Part shown: in pieces, positions 1 to 10,148 of the stretch
Layout of the letters: the number at the start of each line of letters is the position of its first letter
Position numbering within the stretch: the first letter of the stretch is position 1
Origin: Novosphingobium clariflavum
GTDB taxonomy: Bacteria; Pseudomonadota; Alphaproteobacteria; Sphingomonadales; Sphingomonadaceae
Direction: 5' to 3'
DNA: 64,000 bases
Assembly (NCBI RefSeq): GCF_026420865.1
Contig: NZ_JAPCWC010000005.1
Coordinates: 1 to 64,000 of the forward strand
Program-made: the position numbers and the translations under genes
The notes under the pieces: generated by a model
Seen by the model: the letters and a program-made list of their open reading frames with translations, nothing else
What the model was told of the DNA's origin: nothing
Database searches by the model: none

Positions 1-808
1 TGCGCGCGTCGATCTCGGCGCGGGCCTGGGCGGCAACGCGGAACTGCTCGACCGCCTCGGCGATCTCGCCGATCTCGTCGCCGCGTTCGCGGTAGGGCAC
101 GTCGACATGGCCGCCTTCGGCGAGCGAGGTGGTGACATGGGCGATGCGCGTCATCGGCGCTGCGACCGAGCGGTTGATCAGGAGCCAGATGAAGACGATG
201 CCGGTCATGCTGATGCCGGCGAGAGCGATGGCGAGGAAGGTTGCCTGCTCGGCCGCGGCGTCGCCGTCCTTGGCCTTGGCCGCGGTGCTGTCGCGCAGGG
301 TGCTGATCAGCTTCTCGGTCTGCTCGATGGTGTCGTGCGAGGCGTCCTTGCCTTCCTTCTTGATCATCGCCATGGCGCCGGGGAAGTCGCCGCGGGTGCG
401 CAAGTCGAAGGTGCGCTTGTTGACCTCCTTCAGCGTCTGGGCGTTGCGGCGCAGCAGGGCGATGTCGGAATCGAAGGCGGGATCGGCAACGCCGGCAAAG
501 ACCTCGATCGACTTGTCGAGCGCGGCTTCGCCCTTGGCGAGACGCTCGTTCAGCTTGGCGGCGTCCTCGGCGCTGGCGGCGTTGTAGTAGCTATAGACGA
601 CGATCCGCAGTTCCTTGACGTCGCTGATGACGTCGACCAGCGCGGACATCCCCCCGATGCCCTTCTCGACGTGGGTCTGCGCGATCGCATTGAGCTCGCG
701 GGTGGCCAGGTAGCCGTTGATGCCGACAGCGGCGATCATGAGATTGATGATGGAGAAGGCAGCCCACAACTTTTTGGGCAAGCTCCAGTTGTCTAGGAAA
801 TCAAGCAT
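1..808 (-). CDS. methyl-accepting chemotaxis protein, N-terminal part (runs off the window)
   Basis: This is the sensory half of a membrane chemoreceptor; about 269 residues are visible and the signalling domain lies beyond base 1. The ATG at 808 opens with MLDFLDNWSLPKK, a first membrane helix (about residues 13-33), a periplasmic helical segment of about 150 residues, and a second helix around residues 195-215. A HAMP linker containing PMTRIAHV and RGDEIGEIAEAVEQFR follows. This is the usual plan for MCPs that pass ligand signals to CheA/CheW. The ligand cannot be told. The adjacent flagellin gene fits a motility neighbourhood. The start is the first ATG of the open frame; the ribosome site is weak. 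Confidence 0.85.
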   Translation of the reverse strand, partial: MLDFLDNWSLPKKLWAAFSIINLMIAAVGINGYLATRELNAIAQTHVEKGIGGMSALVDVISDVKELRIVVYSYYNAASAEDAAKLNERLAKGEAALDKSIEVFAGVADPAFDSDIALLRRNAQTLKEVNKRTFDLRTRGDFPGAMAMIKKEGKDASHDTIEQTEKLISTLRDSTAAKAKDGDAAAEQATFLAIALAGISMTGIVFIWLLINRSVAAPMTRIAHVTTSLAEGGHVDVPYRERGDEIGEIAEAVEQFRVAAQARAEIDAR

Positions 809-914
809 CTTGGTCCATTTCCGGCTTGAAAACGGCCGCTCCCCCATTGGTGGGCCATGATTATTATAGAAGGGCGCGGCGGGGCAGCCTCGGCGCGGGG
901 GCCGGGAAACGCCC

Positions 915-951
915 AAAAAAAGAGGCCGGGGCGGCGAACCACCCCGGCCTC
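915..951 (-). terminator. Rho-independent terminator of the flagellin gene
   Basis: A perfect 10-bp stem (922-931 with 942-951, GAGGCCGGGG) and a 10-base loop are followed on the minus strand by seven T residues (915-921). It lies about 50 bases after the flagellin stop codon and is the best terminator in this part of the window. Confidence 0.9.
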
Positions 952-1001
952 CATGACGTTCCGGCCTTTCGCCTGGGGGCTGAAAAGGCCGTCGGTCTTC
1001 C

Positions 1002-1838
1002 TTAACGGAAGAGCGACAGGATCGTCTGCGGCGCCTGGTTGGCGATCGACAGAGCCTGGACGCCCAGCTGCTGCTGGACCTGCAGGGCCTGCAGCTTCGC
1101 CGATTCCTTGGCGAGGTCCGCGTCGACGAGGTTACCGATGCCGGTTTCGATCACGTCGCTCAGGTTGCTGGTGAATTCCAGCTGGCCGTCGATCTGACGC
1201 GACTTGGCACCCAGCGTCGAGAGCTGCGTGTTGAGAGCGTCCGACAGCGCGTCGAGGTTGTCCACGGTCGACGCTGCGGCGGTGGCCGAAGCGAGGTCCG
1301 AGCTGCCCGACAGGCTGCTGAGGGTGGCCGAACCACCCGACAGGCCGCCGATGTTGACGCTGGAGACAGTCAGCAGGTTGCCGGTGTCGAGCGTCTGCAG
1401 CGAGCTCACCGAGCCGCCGCTGCTGTCGAGCAGGTTGACGCCGTTGAAGTCCGACGACGAGATGATCGAGTCGATCTGCGACTTGAGACCGTCGTAGTCC
1501 TTCTGGAGGGCTTCGAGGGTGCCCGAGTCGGTGGCCGAAGCTGCTTCGTAGGCCTTGGACTTCATGTCGTTGATGAGGTCCGAGATCTGCTCAGCGCCCG
1601 AAACCGCGACGTCGACAACCGACTTGGCGTTGTTGAGCGACGAGGTCACCGCGGTGAGACCACCCTGGTCGCCACGCAGGGTCTGGGCGACAGTGTACTT
1701 GGCCGAATCGTCCTTGGTCGAAGCAACGTTCAGACCAGTGTTGATGCGGCTCTGGGTGGTTTCCATGGAGCGGTTGGTAGCATTCAGCGACTGCAGAGCA
1801 GCCATTGCACCGGCATTGGTGTTGACGGAAAACGCCAT
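1002..1838 (-). CDS. fliC: flagellin
   Basis: Structural subunit of the flagellar filament, 278 residues, a typical short alphaproteobacterial flagellin. The N-terminal D0/D1 region (MAFSVNTNAGAMAALQSLN, then SRINTGLNVASTKDDSAKY) and the C-terminal region (about residues 200-278, ending SIANQAPQTILSLFR) are both present. The central variable part is short and rich in Ser and Gly. There are no cysteines and no signal peptide, as expected for type III export. The ATG at 1838 has an AGAAGGA ribosome site upstream. A strong terminator follows, so it is probably monocistronic. The 5' flank is about 370 bases without a gene, and I could not find a convincing sigma-54 or sigma-28 site there. Confidence 0.95.
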   Translation of the reverse strand: MAFSVNTNAGAMAALQSLNATNRSMETTQSRINTGLNVASTKDDSAKYTVAQTLRGDQGGLTAVTSSLNNAKSVVDVAVSGAEQISDLINDMKSKAYEAASATDSGTLEALQKDYDGLKSQIDSIISSSDFNGVNLLDSSGGSVSSLQTLDTGNLLTVSSVNIGGLSGGSATLSSLSGSSDLASATAAASTVDNLDALSDALNTQLSTLGAKSRQIDGQLEFTSNLSDVIETGIGNLVDADLAKESAKLQALQVQQQLGVQALSIANQAPQTILSLFR

Positions 1839-2210
1839 TGGTTCATTCCTTCTTGAATGGTGAGGCCGAGTTCTGCGGCCTGAACCGGAGTACGCCGGTC
1901 CGCGTGCGATCCTGTTTCTTCAGGTCCGCATGACTCTTCTAGGAAGGGGGCGCGATGGTCGGTGCAGGGCGCGCGAATTATTTGACAGGGGTGTCGCAAC
2001 ATGCGGCAAGATTTGCCGGTCCGGGGGCGGGCTGTGCCGAAATGGGCAGCATTACGCGGGCGTGCGGCAGGGTTCGCAGGGCGCAGGGAAAAACCTGCCG
2101 CTATCGAGCGATAGAGTGCCGGGGGCGGCAGGTCAGCGGCGGGAACGGAGGGGCTCGGTGGAGGCTCTGCCCGCCGGGCTACCGCGAGGCCGCCTCCGGC
2201 CCGTGTGGGG
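1839..2210. other. intergenic region upstream of flagellin, no gene seen
   Basis: About 370 bases between the flagellin start and the stop of the zinc-ribbon gene, both on the minus strand. Open frames here have no recognisable protein similarity or ribosome sites. It must carry the flagellin promoter and leader, but no consensus site could be assigned with confidence. Confidence 0.6.
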
Positions 2211-3161
2211 TCAGTCGGGCTTCCAGCCGATCTCGGCGGCGGCAGCGGACTTGGGAATGTCGGTCAGCGCTTCGTTGACGGTGATCGCCTCGCCCGGCTT
2301 CAGCTTGCGCTTGGAGGGGACGAGTTCCTTTTCGTAGACGATGCGGTCGCGCTTGTCGCGCAGCGCCACCAGCAGCGAGGGCACGTAGCGGGTCTCGCTG
2401 CCGGTATTGCTGATCGTGCCGGAGACCGAGAAGAACTCGCTGCCATCGGGCAGGGGCTTGCGGTCCTGGCGCTTGCGCGGGAAGTCCAGCTGGAGGTCGG
2501 CGGGGGCCTTCGAGAAGGTCTGCGTCGGGATCGGCAGCCAGTCGGGCAGGCCGCCGAAAGCGACCGCGCCGGTCAGTGCCAGCGTCGCCCCGGCAAACAC
2601 CACCGAGGCGATCGTCGCCAGCTTGGCCCAGTTGCGGCGCGGGCGGAACGGCGGCGCGAAATCGAAGCTCGACGGCCCCTCGTCGGCATAGTGCGGCGCG
2701 GTGGTGTCGTCGTAGTAGCCGGCAGCCTTGCGCGCGGCGGATGCGGTGCCGACCGGCGCGGCGACCGGATCGCTTTCCGGTTCCGGCGCGGCTTCCGGTG
2801 AGGGCGCTGCCGGTGAGGGCACCCGCACGGCGGGCATTCGCGGCGGGATCGAGAAGCCCGGCGCGGGCTCGGCCGCGTGGGCATAGGCAGGCTGTGCGGA
2901 GCCATGCTGCGGGGCGGCAGGCTGAACGGCGGCAGGAGCGGCCTGCGCGGGCGCGGGTTCGGGCCGCGCGGCGACCGGCTGCTGCGATGTTGCCGGGACT
3001 GCTGGCGCGGCGCCGGCCGTCTCCATCGCGCTGTCGATGGCGGGGCCTTCCTGGAACCAGCTGTGGCGACACTTGGCGCAGCGCACGGTGCGGCCATCGA
3101 TACCGACCGCGCTGTCCGGCACGGCATAACGCGTAGAGCAAGCGGGGCAGGCGATAATCAT
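2211..3161 (-). CDS. zinc-ribbon (MJ0042-type) single-pass membrane protein
   Basis: A 316-residue protein. The N terminus carries a four-cysteine zinc ribbon (CPAC at residues 5-8, CAKC about 23 residues later), the MJ0042 family pattern. A long Ala/Pro-rich linker follows (about residues 45-165), then one membrane helix (about 180-202), then a C-terminal beta-rich domain resembling DUF3426. That arrangement predicts a cytoplasmic zinc finger and a periplasmic C-terminal domain. Function is not established for the family. It is divergent from ftsE, with 161 bases between the two starts, so a link with cell division is possible but only by position. Confidence 0.8.
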   Translation of the reverse strand: MIIACPACSTRYAVPDSAVGIDGRTVRCAKCRHSWFQEGPAIDSAMETAGAAPAVPATSQQPVAARPEPAPAQAAPAAVQPAAPQHGSAQPAYAHAAEPAPGFSIPPRMPAVRVPSPAAPSPEAAPEPESDPVAAPVGTASAARKAAGYYDDTTAPHYADEGPSSFDFAPPFRPRRNWAKLATIASVVFAGATLALTGAVAFGGLPDWLPIPTQTFSKAPADLQLDFPRKRQDRKPLPDGSEFFSVSGTISNTGSETRYVPSLLVALRDKRDRIVYEKELVPSKRKLKPGEAITVNEALTDIPKSAAAAEIGWKPD

Positions 3162-3322
3162 GGTCTCGAAACTATAAGCACGACTGACTCGCCCCCGACA
3201 AGCGCCAGACCTGTGGGCACAGGCCGGAGCGCTCTTTTTTCCACACTGAATGCGGGTTAGGTGTGGATAGTCGCCCGTTCGGATCGACTTGTCCCCTGAT
3301 TAGGCTTTTAGACCAGACGAGC

Positions 3323-4036
3323 ATGACCGCGGACGGCGAAATCATCCATTTTGACAATGTCGGCCTGCGCTATGGCACCGATCGCGAGGTGCTGAGCGAC
3401 CTGACCTTCACGCTGTTCGCCGGACGTTTCTATTTCCTCACCGGGGCAAGCGGCGCCGGCAAGACCTCGTTGCTGCGCTTGCTCTATCTCTCCCAGCGCC
3501 CCTCGCGCGGGGCGATCCGCATGTTCGGCACCGATGCCATTACATTGCCGCGTGCGCGCCTGCCGGTGCTGCGGCGGCGGATCGGCGTGGTGTTCCAGGA
3601 CTTCCGCCTGATCCCGCACTTGTCCGCCTTCGACAACGTGGCGCTGCCCTTGCGTGTCGCCGGGCATCAGGAGCGCGACATCTTCGGGCCGGTGCGCGAC
3701 ATCCTCGAATGGGTGGGCCTGGCCGATCGGCTGGATGCGCGGCCCGCCACGCTTTCGGGCGGCGAACAGCAGCGCGTCGCCATCGCCCGCGCGGTGATCG
3801 CCCGGCCCGCGATGCTGGTGGCCGACGAGCCGACCGGCAACGTCGATCCCGAGATGGCGCAAAAGCTCATGCGTCTGTTCGAGATGCTCAACCGGCAGGG
3901 GACGACGGTGGTGGTCGCCACCCACGATCTCGACCTGCTGCGCAAGGTGTCGGACAGCCTGATCATGCGGCTCGATCGCGGGCGGCTCTCCGATCCCACC
4001 GGGGCGCTGCGCTATCCGCCGAGGAAACCGGCATGA
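3323..4036 (+). CDS. ftsE: cell division ATP-binding protein FtsE
   Basis: ABC-type ATPase that with FtsX controls peptidoglycan hydrolases at the division septum; 237 residues, the normal length. Walker A GASGAGKT (41-48), Q-loop Gln92, signature LSGGEQQ (144-150), Walker B ending ADEP (167-170) and the switch His201 are all present. I chose ATG 3323 because the frame upstream of it has no similarity to FtsE. The stop overlaps the ftsX start as ATGA, so the two are translationally coupled. Confidence 0.95.
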   Translation: MTADGEIIHFDNVGLRYGTDREVLSDLTFTLFAGRFYFLTGASGAGKTSLLRLLYLSQRPSRGAIRMFGTDAITLPRARLPVLRRRIGVVFQDFRLIPHLSAFDNVALPLRVAGHQERDIFGPVRDILEWVGLADRLDARPATLSGGEQQRVAIARAVIARPAMLVADEPTGNVDPEMAQKLMRLFEMLNRQGTTVVVATHDLDLLRKVSDSLIMRLDRGRLSDPTGALRYPPRKPA

Positions 4037-4980
4037 TCTTCGCCAAGGCTCCGGCGGACGGCGCCCCGCGGCTCGGCTGGCGGCGGCTCGGCGTGCGCAG
4101 CGCCGAACTGGTGCCGCAGGCGCGCATGGCAGGGCCGATGCCCTGGGTGATCGCGATCATGGTGGCGCTGACCGCCATCGCGCTTGCCGCCGGGCTTGCC
4201 ATCGGTAATGCGGTAACCTCCGCCCGCGCCGAGATCGAGGGCGGGGTGACCGTCCAGCTGCTCGAACCGCGCGCGGACGTGCGGGCGCGCGAGACCCGCG
4301 CGGCGATCGATGCCCTCAAGCGCCAGCCGCGCATCGCCGGGCTCAGGCAGGTTCCTCAGGCCGAGCTCGATGCGCTGATCGAACCCTGGCTGGGTACCGA
4401 GATCGCGGCGCCCGGCAGCACCGGCTCGGCCATCCCGGTGCCCGCGCTGATCGACGTGCGGCTGAACGGAGCCGCCACGCCCGAGCGGCTGAAGGCGCTG
4501 GAAACGGTGCTGGCCCCGGTCGCCCCCTCGGCCCGCATCGATGCCCAGGCCAGCTGGCTGAAGCCGGTGTTCGACGCGATGGTCTCGCTGCAGGTCCTGG
4601 CGATCGCCCTGGTGGCGCTCCTGGCCTTTGCACTGGCGGCGGCGGTCCTGCTGGCGGCGCGCTCGGCGCTGGGCGCCAACCGCGAGGTGATCGAGATCGT
4701 CCACTTGCTCGGCGGCACCGATGCCCAGGTCGCGCGGGTATTCCAGCGCTCGATCGGGCTCGACGCGGCGGGCGGCGGCGCGGTCGGGCTGGCACTGGCG
4801 ATGGTGGTGATCCTCTCGATCGGGCGGCGTTTCGGCGGCCTCGGCGCCGGCATGGTGGACAGCGGCGCGCTGGTCTGGACCGACTGGTTGCTGCTGGCGC
4901 TGGTGCCGCTGCTCTCCACTGTGCTGGCGATGCTGACGGCGCGTTTCACAGTGCTGCATGCCTTGCGCAAGATGCTATAG
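4033..4980 (+). CDS. ftsX: cell division protein FtsX
   Basis: Membrane partner of FtsE, 315 residues. The layout matches FtsX: cytoplasmic N terminus, first membrane helix (about 36-58), a periplasmic domain of about 120 residues, then three C-terminal helices. The C-terminal permease half contains the family-like stretch EIVHLLGGTDAQVARVF between helices. It starts within the ftsE stop codon (4-base overlap). The periplasmic domain is where FtsX normally contacts amidase activators; no such activator gene is in this window. Confidence 0.93.
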   Translation: MIFAKAPADGAPRLGWRRLGVRSAELVPQARMAGPMPWVIAIMVALTAIALAAGLAIGNAVTSARAEIEGGVTVQLLEPRADVRARETRAAIDALKRQPRIAGLRQVPQAELDALIEPWLGTEIAAPGSTGSAIPVPALIDVRLNGAATPERLKALETVLAPVAPSARIDAQASWLKPVFDAMVSLQVLAIALVALLAFALAAAVLLAARSALGANREVIEIVHLLGGTDAQVARVFQRSIGLDAAGGGAVGLALAMVVILSIGRRFGGLGAGMVDSGALVWTDWLLLALVPLLSTVLAMLTARFTVLHALRKML

Positions 4981-5009
4981 TGCCCACGGATTTGTAACGT
5001 AGCTCGCTC

Positions 5010-5561
5010 ATGTTCCGTCGTACCGCTGCCTTCCTGCTGCTGTTCTGGCTGTTCGGCTTCATCTGGTTTGCCGTTGCGCTGCCGGATCCCCTGCCGCTGT
5101 CCGAACGTACCGATGCCGTGATCGTGCTCACCGGCAGCCGCGGGCGGATCGAGCGCTCGCTGGCGGTGCTGGCCCACAAGGGCGCGCCGCGCCTGCTGAT
5201 CTCGGGTGTCGACCGCGAGGTGCGCCCCGGCGAACTGGCGGCCCAGTACCGTATTCCCGATGCGCTGATGAAGTGCTGCATCACGCTGGGGTACGAGGCC
5301 TACGACACCCGCTCCAACGCGCTGGAAGCGGAAGACTGGATCATCCGCCACAAGGTCCGCTCGGTCCGGCTGGTCACCGCCGACTGGCACATGCGGCGCG
5401 CCGCCTACGAACTGGCGCGCGAACTGCCCAAGGGCGTGGTCATCCGCGCGGATGCGGTGCCCTCGCACCCCAGCCTCGGCATCCTCTTTCTCGAATTCCA
5501 CAAGTACATCGGGCGCATGGCGCTCGATACCTGGAACAGTCCTCCCTGGAAGAAATCTTGA
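5010..5561 (+). CDS. YdcF/ElyC-like DUF218 membrane protein
   Basis: A 183-residue protein with an N-terminal membrane anchor (about residues 5-24) and a DUF218 domain. Family features are VIVLTGSRGRIERSLAVL, RLLISGV, the T/Y/D/T/R/S/N/A segment in YDTRSNALEAEDW and VTADWHMRRAAYELAR. Members such as ElyC are tied to envelope polymer metabolism, but the enzymatic reaction is unproven. It lies 29 bases after ftsX and overlaps the next gene by 4 bases, so it belongs to the ftsEX transcription unit. Confidence 0.85.
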   Translation: MFRRTAAFLLLFWLFGFIWFAVALPDPLPLSERTDAVIVLTGSRGRIERSLAVLAHKGAPRLLISGVDREVRPGELAAQYRIPDALMKCCITLGYEAYDTRSNALEAEDWIIRHKVRSVRLVTADWHMRRAAYELARELPKGVVIRADAVPSHPSLGILFLEFHKYIGRMALDTWNSPPWKKS

Positions 5562-6322
5562 CCCGCAATTCGCCCGAAATCACGCCGGATACGCCTGCCA
5601 CCCCGCTCGACGTGATCCGCAGCCTGGTGTTCTACCTGGTGTTCTATCCCGGCACGATGGTCTGCGTGATGCTGGTCTGGCTGGCCTCGCTGATCGGCGA
5701 CGGGCCGATGCGCGCGCGCGTGCGCGGCTGGGCGCATTTCCACCGCCTGTGCTGCCGCTGGATCCTGGGCATCGGGCTGCGGATCGAGGGCGAGGTGCCG
5801 GAAGGCGGCGTGCTGGTGGCGCTGCGCCACGAGAGTTTCTTCGAAGCGATCGACCTGCCGATGCTGCTGCGCCTGCCGGTGCCGTTCCCCAAGGCCGAAC
5901 TGATGGACATTCCCGGCTGGGGCTGGGCGGCAAGCCACTACGGCGCCGTCACCGTCTCGCGCGAGGAAGGGGCCAAGGCGCTCAGGGCGATGGTTTCCTC
6001 GGCGCGCGGTTTCGCGGCGCAGGGCCGTCCGCTGGCGATCTTCCCCGAAGGCACCCGCGTGCGCAGCGGTGTCGTGGCGCCGTTGCAATCCGGCTTTGCC
6101 GGGATCTACAAGCTGGTGAACCTGCCGGTGGTGCCGGTGGCGGTCGATTCCGGGCGGTTCTACCATCGGCGCTGGAAGAAACCCGGCACCGTGGTGATGC
6201 GCTTCGGCGCGCGTATCGAGACCGGACTCCCGCGCGAGGAGATCGAGACGCGCGTGCAAGCGGCGATCAATGCATTGAACCCGCACTACTCGGCGGCCGA
6301 GGGGGCTGCGGCGGGAGGCTGA
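5558..6322 (+). CDS. plsC: 1-acyl-sn-glycerol-3-phosphate acyltransferase (PlsC family)
   Basis: Adds the second acyl chain to lysophosphatidic acid during phospholipid synthesis; 254 residues. An N-terminal membrane helix (about 20-45) precedes the acyltransferase domain. The catalytic His91 is in HESFFE, so the usual HX4D box reads HX4E here, a variant seen in alphaproteobacterial members. FPEGTR (162-167) is the substrate-binding motif. The start is a TTG (TTGA) overlapping the stop of the upstream gene; no ATG of the frame lies at a sensible place, and the sequence from TTG gives a normal length. It is the last gene of the ftsEX unit. Confidence 0.88.
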   Translation: MTRNSPEITPDTPATPLDVIRSLVFYLVFYPGTMVCVMLVWLASLIGDGPMRARVRGWAHFHRLCCRWILGIGLRIEGEVPEGGVLVALRHESFFEAIDLPMLLRLPVPFPKAELMDIPGWGWAASHYGAVTVSREEGAKALRAMVSSARGFAAQGRPLAIFPEGTRVRSGVVAPLQSGFAGIYKLVNLPVVPVAVDSGRFYHRRWKKPGTVVMRFGARIETGLPREEIETRVQAAINALNPHYSAAEGAAAGG

Positions 6323-6376
6323 GCGTTTCAGGCGGCGGCACCCGGACGAGTGCCGCGCAGGCCTGCGATTTGCCCG

Positions 6377-7294
6377 TTACTTCTCGTTTTCGTGATCGTT
6401 GCGCCCGAAGTCGGGGCGGGAATCGTCCTGCCCTTCCTCGATGATCGAGCGGCGAATCGCGCGGGTGCGCTTGAACTGGTCGAACAGCATGTCGCCGTCG
6501 CCCACGCGGATCGCGCGTTGCAGCGCGGTTAGGTCCTCGGTGAAGCGCTGGAGCATCGTCAGCACCGCATCCTTGTTGGACAGGAACACGTCGCGCCACA
6601 TCGTCGGGTCGGAAGCGGCGATGCGCGTGAAGTCGCGGAAGCCGCCTGCCGAATACTTGATGACCTCGCTCTGCGTCACGTCCTCGAGGTCGGAGGCGGT
6701 GCCGACAATGGTATAGGCGATGAGGTGCGGCAGGTGACTGGTGACGGCGAGTACGAGGTCGTGATGCTCGGGCGTCATGATCTCGACATTGGCGCCGAGG
6801 GCCTCCCAGAAGCCGACGAGATCGCTCAGCTTGAGCATGTCGGTGGTGGCAGGCGGGGTGACGATGCACCAGCGGTTGCGGAACAGGTGCGCGAATCCGG
6901 CGTCGGGACCGGAGTTCTCGGTGCCGGCAACGGGGTGCGCGGGGATCACCATGTGATCGGGCAGCGCCGCGCCAAGGTCGCGGGCGATCGCCTGCTTGCT
7001 GGAACCGACATCGCTGACGAGGCAATGCGCGGGCAGTGCCTCGCGGACTTGCTCGGCGGCCATGCCCATGGCGCCGGGCGGTACGCAGAAGATCACCAGA
7101 TCGGCATTGCGCACGGCGTCCGCAGGCGTCTCGCAGACTTCGTCCACCAGTCCGCGCTCGGCGGCGCGGGCGCGGTGGGCGGGGCTGACATCGTAGCCGG
7201 TGGTGCGGGCGCGGGGCAGGTAGGCCTTGACCGCAAGGCCGATGGAGCCGCCCTGAAGGCCAAGCCCGATGATCGCGATAGTGCTGAAGCTCAC
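6377..7294 (-). CDS. tyrA: prephenate/arogenate dehydrogenase
   Basis: Oxidative decarboxylation step of tyrosine synthesis; 305 residues. The N-terminal Rossmann fold has [10 protein letters not shown] (10-19), and family segments follow: [29 protein letters not shown], with the catalytic-type His in SHLPHLIAY. No chorismate mutase or ACT domain is attached, so it is the monofunctional type. The start is GTG overlapping the hisC stop (GTGA), so translation is probably coupled. The pair hisC-tyrA is a common alphaproteobacterial arrangement in which the aminotransferase can serve both pathways. Confidence 0.92.
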   Translation of the reverse strand: MSFSTIAIIGLGLQGGSIGLAVKAYLPRARTTGYDVSPAHRARAAERGLVDEVCETPADAVRNADLVIFCVPPGAMGMAAEQVREALPAHCLVSDVGSSKQAIARDLGAALPDHMVIPAHPVAGTENSGPDAGFAHLFRNRWCIVTPPATTDMLKLSDLVGFWEALGANVEIMTPEHHDLVLAVTSHLPHLIAYTIVGTASDLEDVTQSEVIKYSAGGFRDFTRIAASDPTMWRDVFLSNKDAVLTMLQRFTEDLTALQRAIRVGDGDMLFDQFKRTRAIRRSIIEEGQDDSRPDFGRNDHENEK

Positions 7295-8409
7295 TTGGTT
7301 GCTTCCGCCATCTCGCGCAAGGCCGCGGCGATCGCGTCCATGTCTTCCGGCTTGCCGATGGTGATGCGCAGCGCTTGCGGCAGGCCCTGACCCGGCAGCC
7401 AGCGCACGATGTAGCCGCGGTCCGCCAGGCCGTCGAACGCGGCCTCGGCACTCAGCGCGCCTTCGAACAGCACCAGCACGAAGTTCGCCTGGCTGGGCAG
7501 CGGACGCAGCCCGTGGTTGCCGAGCGCGGTCAGCTTGCTGACGAAGCGGGCGCGCTCGTCGCGGTTGTGGACGCGGCTGGCCTCGACGAAGCTATCGTCC
7601 CCGAGCGCGGCCAGCGCCATCGCCTGCCCGGTGGCCGAGACGTTGAACGGCCCGCGAATGCGGTTGAGCGTGGCGACCAGTCCCGGCGCGCCGGTGGCCC
7701 AGCCGATGCGTTCTCCTGCAAGGCCGAAGATCTTCGAGAAGGTGCGCGTGACCAGCACGTTGTCGTGCGCGGCGGCCAGCGCCAGCGAACCGTCGTCATC
7801 CTCGGGCGCGACATATTCGCCGTAAGCCTGGTCGAGCACCAGCAGCACGTCGGCCGGAAGCCCGGCGTGGAGGCGCGCGATCTCGCCCCCCGGCAGGTAG
7901 GAGCCGGTCGGGTTGTTGGGATTGGCGACAAAGACCACGCGGGTCTTGTCGGTGACCAGGGCCAGCAGCGCGTCGACATCGGTGCCGTAGTCGGCATCGG
8001 GGGCGACAATCGGCGTGGCGCCGCAGCGGCGCGCGGCGATGTCGTAGACCGAGAAGCCATAGCGCACGTAGATCACTTCGTCGCCGAGCCCCGCATAGCC
8101 TTGTGCTGCAAGGTTGAGCAGTTCGTCGGAGCCGGTGCCCATCACCACGCGGGCGGCATCGAGCCCGTGCTTCGCCGCGATGGCGGCGCGCAATGCGGTG
8201 CTGTCCGGATCGGGATAGAGCGCCGGGGCCTGTGCCCGCGCCTCAAGGGCGCGGGCGCTGGTGCCGAGCGGGTTCTCGTTGGCCGAGAGCTTGATCAGCG
8301 GCTTGCCGTCCTTGCCTTTCGACTTGCCGGGCACATAGGCATGGATCGCGTCGATCCACGGCTTGGGCTGCGGGGCTTGGCGAGTGACGATGGTCTGGCT
8401 GTCGGTCAT
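7291..8409 (-). CDS. hisC: histidinol-phosphate aminotransferase
   Basis: PLP-dependent aminotransferase of class I/II, 372 residues from ATG 8409. Key features are LSANENPLG (41-49), GTGSDELL (91-98), NPNNPTG (163-169), Asp193 in LVLDQAY and the PLP lysine Lys226 in [10 protein letters not shown]. The role is histidine synthesis; beside tyrA it may also transaminate aromatic substrates, as noted for this gene pair in relatives. A longer reading back to 8508 adds residues with no similarity, so I prefer ATG 8409. It is divergent from metX, with 169 bases between. Confidence 0.93.
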   Translation of the reverse strand: MTDSQTIVTRQAPQPKPWIDAIHAYVPGKSKGKDGKPLIKLSANENPLGTSARALEARAQAPALYPDPDSTALRAAIAAKHGLDAARVVMGTGSDELLNLAAQGYAGLGDEVIYVRYGFSVYDIAARRCGATPIVAPDADYGTDVDALLALVTDKTRVVFVANPNNPTGSYLPGGEIARLHAGLPADVLLVLDQAYGEYVAPEDDDGSLALAAAHDNVLVTRTFSKIFGLAGERIGWATGAPGLVATLNRIRGPFNVSATGQAMALAALGDDSFVEASRVHNRDERARFVSKLTALGNHGLRPLPSQANFVLVLFEGALSAEAAFDGLADRGYIVRWLPGQGLPQALRITIGKPEDMDAIAAALREMAEATK

Positions 8410-8578
8410 GATGGGCGGGCTATTAGCCCAGCAGGCGCGCGATGGACAGAGGGCGAATGGCCCCCGAAACGCGGATTGAGAACTTCGCGCGGTAACGAAA
8501 ATGCGCACTCACGCACTTTTCAAACCGGCCAGAACAATTGACAGCGGGCAGGCGGTCCCCCACTTGGCTCAGTTCATC

Positions 8579-9718
8579 ATGGCAAGCACGCAGATCACCG
8601 ACTCCAGTCAGGTTCTTGAACTGACCCAGCCGCTCCCGCTCGATGGCGGGCAGAGCCTTCCCGATGCGCGCATCGCCTACGAGACGCACGGCACGCTGAA
8701 TGCGGCTAAAGACAACGCGATCCTGATCTGCCACGCGCTGACCGGGGACCACCACGTCGTCTCCAACCACCCCAAGACCGGCAAGCCCGGCTGGTGGGTG
8801 CGCATGGTCGGCCCCGGCAAGCCGATCGACACCGACCGTTTCTTCGTGATCTGCGCCAATGTCATCGGCTCCTGCATGGGCTCCACCGGCCCGGCCAGCC
8901 TTGCCGAAGACGGCAAGCCCTGGGGCATGCGTTTCCCGGTCATCACCGTGCGCGACATGGTGCGCGGCCACGTCGCCCTGCTGGACGCGCTGGGGATCGA
9001 GAGCCTCTATGCCGTCGTCGGCGGATCGATGGGCGGGATGCAGGCGCTGAGCCTTGCCGCCAACTTTGCCGACCGCACCCGCGCGGCGCTGGTAATCGCC
9101 TCCACCGCGCGCCACTCGGCCCAGAACATCGCCTTCCACGAAGTGGGCCGCCAGTCGATCATGGCCGATCCCGAATGGCGCGACGGCGCATACTACGATC
9201 ACGGCAAAGGGCCGGAGAAGGGCCTCTCCGTCGCGCGCATGGCCGCGCATATCACCTACCTGTCGGAAGCGGGCCTCACCGAGAAGTTCGGCCGCCGCCT
9301 GCAGGACCGCGAGGAAAAGACTTTCGGCTTCGACGCCGATTTCCAGATCGAGTCCTACCTGCGCTATCAGGGGCTGGCCTTTACCGACCGCTTCGATGCG
9401 AACTCGTACCTCTACATCACCCGCGCGATGGACTACTTCGACCTTGCCGAGGAGCATGGGGGCCTGCTCGCCAACGCTTTCGCCAAGTCGAAGGCGCGGT
9501 TCTGCCTCGTCAGCTTCGATACCGACTGGCTCTACCCGACGGCGGATTCGCGCAATGTCGTCCACGCGCTCAATGCCGCCGGGCTGCCGGTGAGCTTCGT
9601 CGAACTGTCCGCCCCTTACGGGCACGACTCGTTCCTGCTCGACGTGCCGGCGCTGGACCGCGTGGTCGAAGGATTCCTGAGTGAGACCTGCCGGGGAGAA
9701 GGCCGCCCAAATGCCTGA
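8579..9718 (+). CDS. metX: homoserine O-acyltransferase MetX
   Basis: Activates homoserine in methionine synthesis, using acetyl-CoA or succinyl-CoA; sequence reading alone does not separate the two. 379 residues with the alpha/beta-hydrolase fold. The nucleophile Ser150 sits in GGSMGG, the acid is the Asp of [11 protein letters not shown], and the His is in [10 protein letters not shown]. The start at ATG 8579 gives the normal family length; an upstream frame start at 8501 is less likely. It begins a tightly packed unit with a GNAT gene and metW. I looked for a SAM-II riboswitch in the 5' flank and saw none. Confidence 0.93.
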   Translation: MASTQITDSSQVLELTQPLPLDGGQSLPDARIAYETHGTLNAAKDNAILICHALTGDHHVVSNHPKTGKPGWWVRMVGPGKPIDTDRFFVICANVIGSCMGSTGPASLAEDGKPWGMRFPVITVRDMVRGHVALLDALGIESLYAVVGGSMGGMQALSLAANFADRTRAALVIASTARHSAQNIAFHEVGRQSIMADPEWRDGAYYDHGKGPEKGLSVARMAAHITYLSEAGLTEKFGRRLQDREEKTFGFDADFQIESYLRYQGLAFTDRFDANSYLYITRAMDYFDLAEEHGGLLANAFAKSKARFCLVSFDTDWLYPTADSRNVVHALNAAGLPVSFVELSAPYGHDSFLLDVPALDRVVEGFLSETCRGEGRPNA

Positions 9719-10148
9719 TATCGAACTCAGCGACGACACCTCGCGGCTGGATATCGCGCGCATCCACGCCTGGCTGGCGTCGAGCTACTGGACGCCGGAC
9801 ATCGCGCGCGCGCAAGTCGAGCGCCAGATTGCCGGTTCGCACTGCCTTGGCGCCTACCTGCCGGATGGTACGATCGTCGCGTTTGCCCGCGTCATTTCCG
9901 ACCGCGCCAGCTTCGCCTGGCTGGCCGACGTCTGGGTGGACGAGAGCGTGCGCGGGCAGGGCCTCGGCACCAAACTTGCCCGCTGGTTCGTCGAGCATCC
10001 CGACTATGCCGGCGTGCGCCGCTTCGGCCTTGCCACGAAGGACGCGCACGGCGTCTACGCAAAGCTCGGCTTCACCCCGCTGGCACGGCCCGACCGGCTG
10101 ATGGAAAAGCTCTCCGGTCCCTTCGCCGCCATTCTGGAACAGGATTGA
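9711..10148 (+). CDS. GNAT family N-acetyltransferase
   Basis: A 145-residue single-domain GNAT protein. Motif A, the acetyl-CoA loop, is visible as [23 protein letters not shown], followed by [18 protein letters not shown], the usual C-terminal motif B. The substrate is unknown. The ATG at 9711 overlaps the metX stop by 8 bases and has a good GGAGAAGG site; the stop shares one base with the metW ATG. It is therefore embedded between metX and metW, which are normally adjacent. Confidence 0.85.
   Translation: MPDIELSDDTSRLDIARIHAWLASSYWTPDIARAQVERQIAGSHCLGAYLPDGTIVAFARVISDRASFAWLADVWVDESVRGQGLGTKLARWFVEHPDYAGVRRFGLATKDAHGVYAKLGFTPLARPDRLMEKLSGPFAAILEQD

Noticed and set aside
1955..2010. A sigma-54-like sequence upstream of the flagellin gene (CGGCAAATCTTGC on the minus strand).
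   Set aside because: The GG and GC elements are 8 bases apart where sigma-54 promoters need 10, so it does not fit.
8410..8578. A SAM-type riboswitch in front of metX.
   Set aside because: The region shows neither the conserved SAM-II core nor a clear pseudoknot pattern on reading.
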